Shown piece after piece: positions 43,749 through 51,323 of a stretch of 64,000 nt of DNA (position 1 is the first letter of the stretch; each line of letters starts with the position of its first letter). The notes below the pieces were generated by a model, which searched no databases, had not been told where the DNA came from, and worked only from the letters and a program-made list of their open reading frames with translations. The DNA lies in the NCBI RefSeq assembly GCF_000716875.1, contig NZ_JNWQ01000085.1, positions 16,509 to 80,508 on the forward strand, written 5' to 3'. Position numbers and translations under genes: made by a program. The DNA comes from Streptomyces novaecaesareae. Its GTDB lineage: Bacteria; Actinomycetota; Actinomycetes; Streptomycetales; Streptomycetaceae.

Positions 43749-44826
43749 CAGACAGCCGGAAGGCCCCTTGCGACAGGACGGCCGAGGCCACCGCGTCCGG
43801 GCGGTCGAACATCACCAGGTGCCCGGCCGGGGCGGTGGTGCGGAAGTCGGCGCCGAGCAGGGCCGCGAGTTCCCGCTGCCCGGCCAGCCAGGACTCGGTG
43901 CGGCGGGTGCGGCAGCCGTCGTCGGCGGCCAGCACGGTGACCGGCAGGTCCTCGGGCAGCGGCCGGGTGCGCCGCAGCCCGTCCAGCTCGGCCGCCAGGT
44001 CGAGGTAGCGCGCGTTCTCCCGCAGCATCGCCCGCAGGGCCCGCCCGGTGCGGTAGCAGTGCCGGACCAGCGGCTCCGGGGCGAGGTCCTCGTGGCGGAC
44101 GGTGGACAGCCGGGCCGTCACCCGGCGGACGGTCGGGCCGAGCAGGTAGGGCACGGCGAGGGCGGTCGCGGCGCCGGCCACCGCCCGGACCGCCAGGTCG
44201 CGCGCCGCGGGCGCCGGGTACGGCCGGGCCGCCGGCTCGACGCTGCCGTCGACCAGGACCAGCCCGGCGGTCCGCTCTGGGTGCAACCGGGCGAAGGCCT
44301 CGACGTGGAAGCCGGCCAGCGAGTGCCCGACGACGGTGCAGGGCTCGCGCAGCCCGAGGCCGTCCAGCACCGCCCGGATCCGGTCGGCCTCGCCGGCCGT
44401 CGTCGGGGCGGGCCGCCCGGTGGCGGGCTCGGCGGCGCTCAGCCCGTAACCCGGCCGGTCGAAGCGGACCACGGTGCGGTAGGGCGTGAGGAAGGGGACG
44501 ACCAGGTCCCAGTCGAACCAGCTGCTGCCGAGGCCGCCGGTGAGCAGGCAGGGCGGGCCGCTGCCCTCGGTGCGGACGTGCAGCGGGACGCCGTCGATGC
44601 GCAGGAAGCGCGCCCGGACGCCGGGGCCGTCGGGGGCGTCGGAGGCCGTGCGGTGCCGTTCCGGCCCGTACGGCTCATCCGGTTCATCTGGTTCGTCCGA
44701 CGTGTTCGGGCGGGGTGCCCTGGCTGCCCGGGCGACGCCCAGCGCGAGGACGGCCAGCGCGCCGAGCAGCAGCAGGGCGGCGACCGTCGTCCGCGCGGCA
44801 CGGTGTCCTGGCTGGGGGCTGGGCAC
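43714..44826 (-). CDS. Membrane-anchored alpha/beta hydrolase ending inside tRNA-Lys
   Basis: 370 residues from GTG 44826. One N-terminal hydrophobic helix (TTVAALLLLGALAVLALGVA) and an acidic linker lead to an alpha/beta hydrolase domain: LLTGGLGSSWFDWDLVVP (oxyanion), VVRFDRPGYGLS, the nucleophile elbow CTVVGHSLAGFHVEAF and TAPAGHLVMFDRPDAV with the catalytic His. The last 10 codons and stop lie in the antisense of tRNA-Lys copy 3, and six more lie in the shared tRNA flank. The domain itself appears complete before that. Confidence 0.85.
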   Translation of the reverse strand: MPSPQPGHRAARTTVAALLLLGALAVLALGVARAARAPRPNTSDEPDEPDEPYGPERHRTASDAPDGPGVRARFLRIDGVPLHVRTEGSGPPCLLTGGLGSSWFDWDLVVPFLTPYRTVVRFDRPGYGLSAAEPATGRPAPTTAGEADRIRAVLDGLGLREPCTVVGHSLAGFHVEAFARLHPERTAGLVLVDGSVEPAARPYPAPAARDLAVRAVAGAATALAVPYLLGPTVRRVTARLSTVRHEDLAPEPLVRHCYRTGRALRAMLRENARYLDLAAELDGLRRTRPLPEDLPVTVLAADDGCRTRRTESWLAGQRELAALLGADFRTTAPAGHLVMFDRPDAVASAVLSQGAFRLSVRRQGLEPRTR

Positions 44827-44948
44827 GGTTCCACCCTAACCAGCGGCGAACTCAACCCCAACCGGAAGGAAAGGGGCGGATCGGGCAGCGGCGACCGGGG
44901 TGGTTCGAGGCACCCCTCGGGACCGTGTATTGTTTTCCAGGTCAGCAG

Positions 44949-45022
44949 GCGCCGCTAGCTCAGTTGGTTAGAGCAGCTGACTCTTAATCAGCGGGTCCGG
45001 GGTTCGAGTCCCTGGCGGCGCA
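44949..45022 (+). tRNA. tRNA-Lys (CTT), copy 4
   Basis: Same sequence as the other copies. A TATTGT -10-like box lies at about 44928, and the leader is GTCAGCAGGC. Unlike copies 1-3 it is followed directly by a canonical terminator, so this may be the parental copy. Confidence 0.97.
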
Positions 45023-45029
45023 CAGACAC

Positions 45030-45070
45030 CGGGGAGCCTCTCGCAGCAGCGAGGGGCTCCCCGATTTTTT
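45030..45070 (+). terminator. Rho-independent terminator of tRNA-Lys copy 4
   Basis: CGGGGAGCC-T-CTCGC pairs with GCGAG-G-GGCTCCCCG around AGCA, followed by ATTTTTT. Textbook form, rare in such GC-rich DNA. Confidence 0.95.
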
Positions 45071-45267
45071 GGCCCTCGAAGTCCGATTTGTGTGTGATGT
45101 CGGTCTCGATTGGCGATCCGCCGGAGCCATCCGGCCCGCTCTGCTCGTCCAGGGCAGTAGAACCGGAATCGGGACAAAGGTCCCCAATCGCCGATGTCTC
45201 CCCTCCCGCCGATGTCTCCCCCCATCCGTGCAGGCTGCTTCGGTCCGCCCGCAGGAAAGGCCGCGCT

Positions 45268-47697
45268 TTGTCCCGAAACGCCCAGAGCGGCCGTCGCACG
45301 CCCTCGATCAGTCTCCGGCCGGTCAAGCGGCTCAAGCGCCCCACCGGCGCGGTCGGCACGGCCGGCACGGCCGGCGGGTCCGGCGGGTCCGGCGGCGGGA
45401 AGCCGCGCCGCCCGAAGCGCACCGGCTGGCGCCGGCTGATACCCACCTGGCGGATGACCCTGCTCGGCTTCGCCTCGGCACTGCTGCTCGGCATCGGCCT
45501 GTTCGCGCTGGGGGTCACGCTGGTGAAGGTCCCGGACGCGCACGCCGCCGCGACCGCGCAGAGCAACACCTGGCTCTACTCCGACGGCTCGGTGATCACC
45601 CGCACCGGCCAGACCAACCGGCAGAACGTCACCCTGGACAAGGTCTCCCCCGCCGCGCAGCACGCCGCGCTGGCCGCCGAGGACCGGAACTTCTACAACG
45701 AGGGCGCGGTCAACATCCAGGGCCTGGCCCGGGCGGCCGTCAACACCGCCAAGGGCGAGGGCACCCAGGGCGGCTCCACCATCACGCAGCAGTACGTGAA
45801 GAACACGTACCTGAACCAGAAGCAGTCGATCACCCGCAAGGTGAAGGAACTCTTCATCGCCATCAAGGTGGACGCCACCGAGAGCAAGGACGACATCCTC
45901 TCCGGCTACCTGAACACCTCCTACTACGGCCGCGGTGCCTACGGCATCCAGGCCGCCGCCCAGGCGTACTTCGGCATCGACGCCTCGGCACTCAACCCCG
46001 CGCAGGGCGCCTACCTGGCCACCCTGCTGAACGCGCCGAGCGCCTACGACGTGGCCACCGCGACCGCGGCGGGCAAGCAGAACGCCGTCAACCGCTGGAA
46101 CTACGTACTGGACGGCATGGTCAAGGAGGGGTGGCTCTCCGCCGACGAGCGGGCCAAGACCGCCTTCCCGGACGTCCGGGACCCGCAGCCCAACCCGGGC
46201 CTGTCCGGCCAGGCCGGCTACCTGGTGGACGCGGCCACCCAGTACCTCACCTCGAACGGGGTCATCAACGAGACCGAGCTGGCCAAGGGCGGCTACACGA
46301 TCAAGCTGAGCATCGACCCGGGCCGCCAGCAGGCCCTGCAGGACTCCGTCCAGGCGCAGCTACACGACACCCTGAACCCGGACAAGCGGAAGAAGGACGC
46401 GGCCGCCCAGGCCGGCGCCGTCTCCGTGGACCCGAAGACCGGCGCGATCGTCGCCCTGTACGGCGGCGTCGACTACGTGAAGCACTACGTGGACAACGCG
46501 ACCCGGCGCGACTACCAGGCCGGCTCGACCTTCAAGGCGATCGCCCTGGCCGCCGCGTTCGAGAACGGCGCCAAGACCCAGGACGGCCGCACCGTCACCC
46601 CGCACACGGTGTACGACGGCACCAGCGGCCGGAAGGTCCGCGGCGGCAAGGGCACCCCGTACGCGCCGCCGAACGAGGGCGACGTCAGCTACGGCCAGAT
46701 CACCCTGCAGCAGGCCATCGACAAGTCGGTGAACTCCGTGTTCGCCCAGCTCGCGCAGGACACCGGGCTGCAGAAGGTCAAGGACACCGGCATCGCGCTG
46801 GGCCTGCCCGGCAACACCCCGGGGCTCGACCCGGTGCCCTCCATCCCGCTGGGCGCGGCCACCCCGAGCGTGCTCGACATGGCGGGCGTGTACGCCACGC
46901 TGGACAACGGCGGCAAGCAGATCACCCCGTGGCTGGTGCAGTCGGTGGACCGCGAGGGCGAGGCCGTGTCACTGCCCGCACACAGGACCACCCAGGCGAT
47001 CAGCGCGGACACCGCCAACCAGGTCACCTCGATGCTCCAGGGCGTGGTGAGCGACCCGGGCGGCACCGGCTGGCGAGCCAAGGGGCTGGGCCGCCCGGTG
47101 GCGGGCAAGACCGGCACCACCGATGACCAGAAGTCGGTCTGGTTCGTCGGCTACACCCCCGAGCTGGTCACCTCGGTCGCCCTGTTCGGCCAGGACCCGG
47201 GCACCGGTGCCCAGGTCAGCCTGAGCGGCGTCGGCGGGATCGACGGCGCGGCGGGCGGGCAGTTCCCGGCGCAGATCTGGACCGCCTACATGAAGGCCGC
47301 GCTCAAGGGCCAGCCGACCACCGACTTCCCGACCCCGGCCGACGGCGGCGACTACTCGGGCGCCACCGACCTGCCGACCGCCCCGAGCACGCCGAGCGGC
47401 ACCCCGTCGACGGGCGCAGCCACCGGCGGTCCGAGCAGCGGCGCCACCGCCCCGGGCGACGGGTCCGGCTCCGGCACGCCGTCCGGCGGCACCGGCGGCG
47501 GGCCGACCACGGCGCCGACCGCTCCCCCGACCACGCAGCCGACCACCCCACCCACGTCCAAGCCGACCACCCGGCCCACCCCCCGGCCGACGCCGACCAC
47601 GCAGCCGACGACGGTCCCGACCACCCAGCCGACCACCCAGCCCACGGGCGGGACGGCGGCCGGGGCTGTCCAGGGCGGGGCTGTCCAGGGCGGGTGA
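45268..47697 (+). CDS. Bifunctional class A penicillin-binding protein
   Basis: 809 residues from TTG 45268, with AGGAAAGG 7 nt upstream; in-frame ATG codons at 45097 and 45088 add unlikely residues. A basic cytoplasmic segment and one membrane helix (FASALLLGIGLFALGVTLV) precede the glycosyltransferase domain (AAEDRNFYNEGAVNIQGLAR, GGSTITQQYVKN, ILSGYLNTSYYGRGAYG). The transpeptidase domain follows with GSTFKAI (SxxK), KSVNSVF (SxN) and GKTGTTDD. The usual His of the ExxFxxH segment reads Glu here. The tail is Thr/Pro-rich and ends in a duplicated GAVQG. It builds peptidoglycan outside the membrane. Confidence 0.93.
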   Translation: MSRNAQSGRRTPSISLRPVKRLKRPTGAVGTAGTAGGSGGSGGGKPRRPKRTGWRRLIPTWRMTLLGFASALLLGIGLFALGVTLVKVPDAHAAATAQSNTWLYSDGSVITRTGQTNRQNVTLDKVSPAAQHAALAAEDRNFYNEGAVNIQGLARAAVNTAKGEGTQGGSTITQQYVKNTYLNQKQSITRKVKELFIAIKVDATESKDDILSGYLNTSYYGRGAYGIQAAAQAYFGIDASALNPAQGAYLATLLNAPSAYDVATATAAGKQNAVNRWNYVLDGMVKEGWLSADERAKTAFPDVRDPQPNPGLSGQAGYLVDAATQYLTSNGVINETELAKGGYTIKLSIDPGRQQALQDSVQAQLHDTLNPDKRKKDAAAQAGAVSVDPKTGAIVALYGGVDYVKHYVDNATRRDYQAGSTFKAIALAAAFENGAKTQDGRTVTPHTVYDGTSGRKVRGGKGTPYAPPNEGDVSYGQITLQQAIDKSVNSVFAQLAQDTGLQKVKDTGIALGLPGNTPGLDPVPSIPLGAATPSVLDMAGVYATLDNGGKQITPWLVQSVDREGEAVSLPAHRTTQAISADTANQVTSMLQGVVSDPGGTGWRAKGLGRPVAGKTGTTDDQKSVWFVGYTPELVTSVALFGQDPGTGAQVSLSGVGGIDGAAGGQFPAQIWTAYMKAALKGQPTTDFPTPADGGDYSGATDLPTAPSTPSGTPSTGAATGGPSSGATAPGDGSGSGTPSGGTGGGPTTAPTAPPTTQPTTPPTSKPTTRPTPRPTPTTQPTTVPTTQPTTQPTGGTAAGAVQGGAVQGG

Positions 47698-47783
47698 TTG
47701 CGCCGCTGCGCACAGTTGGGTGCAGGACCAAATGACGGAATGGCGCCTTACAGAAGCATCGATATGACTGTCACAATGCGTCG

Positions 47784-48884
47784 GTGCACAGATCAACGGC
47801 CTCACCCACCCTCCCCTCGGGCAGAACCCTCGGCCTCGGCCTCGCCCTGGTCTCCGCCTTCGCCTTCGGCGGCTCCGGCACCGCGGCCAAACCGCTGATC
47901 GAAGCCGGACTCTCCCCGCTGCACGTGGTGTGGCTGCGGGTCACCGGCGCGGCCGTCGCCCTCCTGCCGATCGCCTACCGGCACCGGGACGCCGTACTGC
48001 GCCGCCCCGGCCTGCTCCTCGGCTTCGGCCTGCTCGCCGTGGCGGGCGTCCAGGCCTGCTACTTCGCGGCGATCTCCCGCATCCCCGTCGGCGTGGCCCT
48101 GCTCATCGAGTACCTCGGGCCGCCGCTGCTGATCGGCTACGTCAAGTTCGTCCAGCGCAAGCCGATCACCCGGGGCGCGGCCGTCGGCGCCGGCGTCGCG
48201 GTGGCCGGTCTCGCCTGCGTGGTCGAGGTCTGGAACGGCCTGAGCTTCGACGCCCTCGGCGTGCTGTTCGCCCTCGGCGCGGCCTGCTGCCAGGTCGGCT
48301 ACTTCGTCCTCGCCGACGCCGGCCGCCGGGGCGAACGCCCCGTGGACCCGCTGGCCGTCAGCGCGTACGGGCTGCTCATCGGCGCCGTCCTGCTCACCGC
48401 CATCACCCGGCCGTGGCAGGCCGACTGGAGCCCGCTCGGCGGCGACGTGGTGATGAACGGGCACAGCCTGCCCGCGTTCGTCCCGGCCGCCTGGATGGTC
48501 CTGGTCGCGACCGTGCTCGCCTACCTGACCGGCGTGGTCGCCGTCGGCCACCTCTCGCCGCCGGTCGCCGGGGTGGTGGCCAACCTGGAGGCGGTCGTCG
48601 CCACCGTGCTGGCCTGGGTGCTGCTCGGCGAGCACCTGGGACTTCCGCAGATCGTCGGCGGTCTGCTGGTACTGACCGGGGCCTTCGCGGCGCAGGCGAG
48701 CAAGCCGGCGGCGGAGCCGGCCACGGAGGTGCCCGTCGCGGAGGTGCCGGCCACGGAGGTGCCGGCCACGGAGGTGCCGGCCGTGGCGGCCGTCTCGGAA
48801 CCGGAGGACCGGGAGGACCGGGAGCGGGTGGCCGCCGAGCGCGGGGTCAGCGGCCGGTCCAGCCGAACCAGTCGAGGTGATTGA
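47784..48884 (+). CDS. EamA/RhtA family exporter
   Basis: 366 residues from GTG 47784. Ten membrane helices in two EamA repeats (LALVSAFAFGGSGTAAKPL; VSAYGLLIGAVLLTAITRPW; LEAVVATVLAWVLLGEHLG). It resembles RhtA-type amino acid/metabolite exporters. The C-tail after helix 10 holds four VPATE/VPVAE-type pentapeptides encoded by a 15-bp tandem repeat (48716-48786), then a charged end. The last 38 bp overlap the convergent signal peptidase gene. Confidence 0.9.
   Translation: MHRSTASPTLPSGRTLGLGLALVSAFAFGGSGTAAKPLIEAGLSPLHVVWLRVTGAAVALLPIAYRHRDAVLRRPGLLLGFGLLAVAGVQACYFAAISRIPVGVALLIEYLGPPLLIGYVKFVQRKPITRGAAVGAGVAVAGLACVVEVWNGLSFDALGVLFALGAACCQVGYFVLADAGRRGERPVDPLAVSAYGLLIGAVLLTAITRPWQADWSPLGGDVVMNGHSLPAFVPAAWMVLVATVLAYLTGVVAVGHLSPPVAGVVANLEAVVATVLAWVLLGEHLGLPQIVGGLLVLTGAFAAQASKPAAEPATEVPVAEVPATEVPATEVPAVAAVSEPEDREDRERVAAERGVSGRSSRTSRGD
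48716..48786 (+). repeat. 15-bp tandem repeat coding VPATE pentapeptides
   Basis: Units of GTGCCGGCCACGGAG, one with GTGCCCGTCGCGGAG, repeat in frame in the C-terminal tail of the EamA exporter. Confidence 0.8.
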
Positions 48885-49662
48885 GCGGCCACACGACGGC
48901 CGACACCGGGCCGACCACGTTGCCCACCGGCACCGCGCCGCCGCCGGGGCCGCGCTGGTGGTAGCGGGAGTCCGCCGAGTCACTGCGGTGGTCGCCCTCG
49001 ACCCAGACGTAGCCCGAGGGCACCTTCACCGGCCCGAAGTCCAGGCCCGCACAGGAGTCGTCGCCGGGGTGCAGGTACGGCTCGTCCACCTTCCGCCCGT
49101 CGACGGTCAGGGTGGTGCCCTCGCACTGCACGGTCTGGCCGCCGGTCGCGATGACCCGCTTGACCAGGTAGTTGTCGTCCTTCGGCGGCACCAGCCCGAC
49201 GAAGCTGAGCACCGAGCTCACGGCGTTGGTGAACGGGTTCGGGTCGGTGGGCTGCGGCGGCAGCCAGCCACCCGGGTCCTTGAACACCACCGGCTGCCCC
49301 GGCTCCGGCTCCCAACCGGTCAGCGGCGCCAGCTTGTTCACGCCGACCCGGTCGCCGATCCGCAGGGTGTTCTCCATCGAGCCGGAGGGGATGGAGAACA
49401 CCTGGAACAGGCAGGTCTTGATCAGCAGCGCGACCACCAGGCCGACCGCGACCATCGCCGGCAGCTCGATCCACCACGGCCGGGGGCGGCGACCGGAGCG
49501 GCCCGCACGGCCCGCACCCCCGGAACGGCCCGGCCCTCCGGAGCCACCGGCGCGACCGTCGCGGCGACCGCGCGAACCACGGGCCCTGCGCCGGGCCTCG
49601 GCCCGGCCGCCGGGAGTTCCGCTGGACGTTTCGCTGGGCGTTTCGGGCAGGTTCACCGCCAT
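48847..49662 (-). CDS. lepB: Signal peptidase I
   Basis: 271 residues. A basic, Gly/Arg-rich cytoplasmic N-terminus of 60 residues precedes one membrane helix (WWIELPAMVAVGLVVALLIK). The catalytic Ser95 is in SIPSGSMENTL and Lys168 in NYLVKRVIATGG. The box YVWVEGDHRSDSADSR is the conserved region E. It cleaves Sec and Tat signal peptides on the outer face of the membrane. Streptomycetes carry several paralogues (sip genes), usually clustered; this one stands alone. Its 3' end overlaps the EamA gene. Confidence 0.95.
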   Translation of the reverse strand: MAVNLPETPSETSSGTPGGRAEARRRARGSRGRRDGRAGGSGGPGRSGGAGRAGRSGRRPRPWWIELPAMVAVGLVVALLIKTCLFQVFSIPSGSMENTLRIGDRVGVNKLAPLTGWEPEPGQPVVFKDPGGWLPPQPTDPNPFTNAVSSVLSFVGLVPPKDDNYLVKRVIATGGQTVQCEGTTLTVDGRKVDEPYLHPGDDSCAGLDFGPVKVPSGYVWVEGDHRSDSADSRYHQRGPGGGAVPVGNVVGPVSAVVWPLNHLDWFGWTGR

Positions 49663-49884
49663 CGTCGCTGCTCCACCTCTCCGGCTGGGGAAACCTGCAC
49701 GCTACGCCAACCGTGGAGCCTGACGAAATCGGGCATTTAGCCGCCACCGACATCCGGGCCGCCACACCCCGCACCGGGGGCTGCGCGGGAGGGGGCTCGG
49801 CGGGAGGGGGCTCGGCGAGCCGGGGCTGCGCGGGCGGGCGTGCCCGCTCGCTCCACCGCCACTCCGTGCCCCGCCGCTCGACCG

Positions 49885-50220
49885 TCAGGCGCGGGCGATG
49901 GCCTCGTGGTGGCGGATGACCTCGGCAATGATGAAGTTCAGGAACTTCTCCGCGAAGACCGGGTCCAGCTTCGCCCCGGCGGCCAGCTCCCGGAGCCGCT
50001 TGATCTGGTCCCGCTCGCGCGCCGGGTCGGCCGGCGGCAGCTTGTGCTCGGCCTTGAGCCGGCCCACCCGCTGGGTCGCCTTGAAGCGCTCGGCCAGCAT
50101 GTGGACCACCGCGGCGTCGATGTTGTCGATGCTCTCGCGCAGGCTGGTCAGCTCCGCCCGTACGGCGTCGTCGATCCCCTCGGACAGGCCGGCGTCAGGG
50201 GTCGTGGAGTGGTCCGTCAT
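49885..50220 (-). CDS. Chorismate mutase (AroQ type)
   Basis: 111 residues from ATG 50220. All-helical AroQ fold: LTSLRESIDNIDAAVVHMLA, ERFKATQRVGRLKAEHKLPP (active-site Arg and Lys), DPARERDQIKRLRELAAGA, FLNFIIAEVIRHHEAIA. It converts chorismate to prephenate for Phe and Tyr. It is free-standing with no fused dehydratase, as usual in actinomycetes. The direct repeat CGGGAGGGGGCTCGG lies twice at 49786-49815 downstream. Confidence 0.93.
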   Translation of the reverse strand: MTDHSTTPDAGLSEGIDDAVRAELTSLRESIDNIDAAVVHMLAERFKATQRVGRLKAEHKLPPADPARERDQIKRLRELAAGAKLDPVFAEKFLNFIIAEVIRHHEAIARA

Positions 50221-50525
50221 CGGGGCGGCTCCCGGTGTCTGGGTGGGCGCCCGGCCGTACGGCGGCCGGGCTCGGGCCCGGGCAAATCTAACAGGGCCCC
50301 TGCTCGGGCCCCGCACCGTCGCACGGATCCGTCCACGATCCGGACAGCCCCGAGCGCGCCCGAGCGTCCCTGAGCGCGCCCCGGCACCCGGTACCCCGAG
50401 CCCGGCGCCACCGAGCCGTCCGGCACGGCGTGACACCGCGGCCGCGGAGGGGGCTGCCCGTAGTCTGGTGCGTGCATGACCGGAAGTGACCGCTCAGCTG
50501 TCCCCCAGTAATGGAGGTACCGATC
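50221..50525. other. Divergent intergenic region (305 bp)
   Basis: Between chorismate mutase and osmC. TAGATT (minus strand, about 50287) and TAGTCT (plus, about 50461) are candidate -10 boxes for the two genes. No gene seen. Confidence 0.45.
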
Positions 50526-50951
50526 GTGGCAACCACCCGCACCGCCCGTACGGCCTGGGAGGGCGACCTCATCCACGGGAAGGGCGAGACGACCTTCGGC
50601 TCGTCCGGGATCGGCACGTTCCCGGTGTCCTGGCCGGCCCGCGCCGAGCAGCCCAACGGCAAGACCAGCCCCGAGGAGCTGATCGCCGCCGCCCACTCGG
50701 CCTGCTTCTCGATGGCCCTGTCGCACGGCCTGGCCGGTGCCGGCACCCCACCCACCACACTGGACACCCAGGCCGACGTCACCTTCCAACCGGGCGAGGG
50801 CATCACCGGCATCCACCTGACCGTCACCGGCAACGTGCCCGGCCTCGACCAGGCGGGCTTCGTCAAGGCCGCCGAGGACGCCAAGGCCAACTGCCCGGTC
50901 AGCCAGGCCCTGACCGGCACCACCATCACCCTCACGGCCAACCTCGCCTGA
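50526..50951 (+). CDS. osmC: OsmC family peroxiredoxin
   Basis: 141 residues from GTG 50526 with GGAGGT 7-12 nt upstream. The redox cysteines are Cys60 in AAAHSACFSMALSHGL and Cys123 in KANCPVSQAL, and TSPEELIAAAHSACF is the OsmC signature. It reduces organic hydroperoxides using thiol cofactors in the cytoplasm. A double hairpin follows the stop. Single gene, probably stress-induced. Confidence 0.94.
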   Translation: MATTRTARTAWEGDLIHGKGETTFGSSGIGTFPVSWPARAEQPNGKTSPEELIAAAHSACFSMALSHGLAGAGTPPTTLDTQADVTFQPGEGITGIHLTVTGNVPGLDQAGFVKAAEDAKANCPVSQALTGTTITLTANLA

Positions 50952-51323
50952 GGCGCCCCCGCCCGGTCGCCCCTCCGCCCCCGGTCGCTCCCGGCGCGCA
51001 ACCGGCGCCCGGGGGCGCGCCTTCGGCGCGCGCGCCCCTGGTGCACATCATGTGATGTACACCAGGGGCGTCCACACGTACCGCCACCCATGATCACAAA
51101 GCGGGCGAATCACCCTCGCGGCGGTCACCGCGCGTTGTCGTCGCGGCCTATGATCGGCCGCAGCGCCCTGTTCTTCACGCGGGTCCCCGCGCGACAACGC
51201 CCCCCGGCGGGCGTCCCGCAGCGGACCGACTCCGAGGACCCCGACAGAGTGCGGAGCCGGCTGCCGGGTCCCGACTGACCGGCCGGACCATCGTCAAGCG
51301 TCAGCAGCGGACGGGAGCATGCC
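50952..51323. other. Intergenic region (372 bp) with hairpins
   Basis: Contains the GC hairpin at about 51011-51030 and the long dyad at 51033-51070. The remainder upstream of the c-di-GMP gene shows no gene. Confidence 0.6.
51033..51070. terminator. Long near-perfect dyad downstream of osmC
   Basis: CGCCCCTGGTGCACATCA pairs with TGATGTACACCAGGGGCG around TG, with one mismatch in 18 bp. A second, smaller GC hairpin lies just before it. The position after the osmC stop suggests termination. Confidence 0.7.

Noticed and set aside
44988..45663. Minus-strand frames ending in tRNA-Lys copy 4
   Set aside because: No motif, low complexity, and they cross a strong terminator and the start of the PBP gene.
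45069..47126. Long open frame overlapping the PBP gene in another phase
   Set aside because: Arg/Pro/Gly-rich translation with no motif; typical GC-bias shadow. Similar shadows lie opposite or across most genes here (for example 2190-4457, 9448-12411, 30041-31474).
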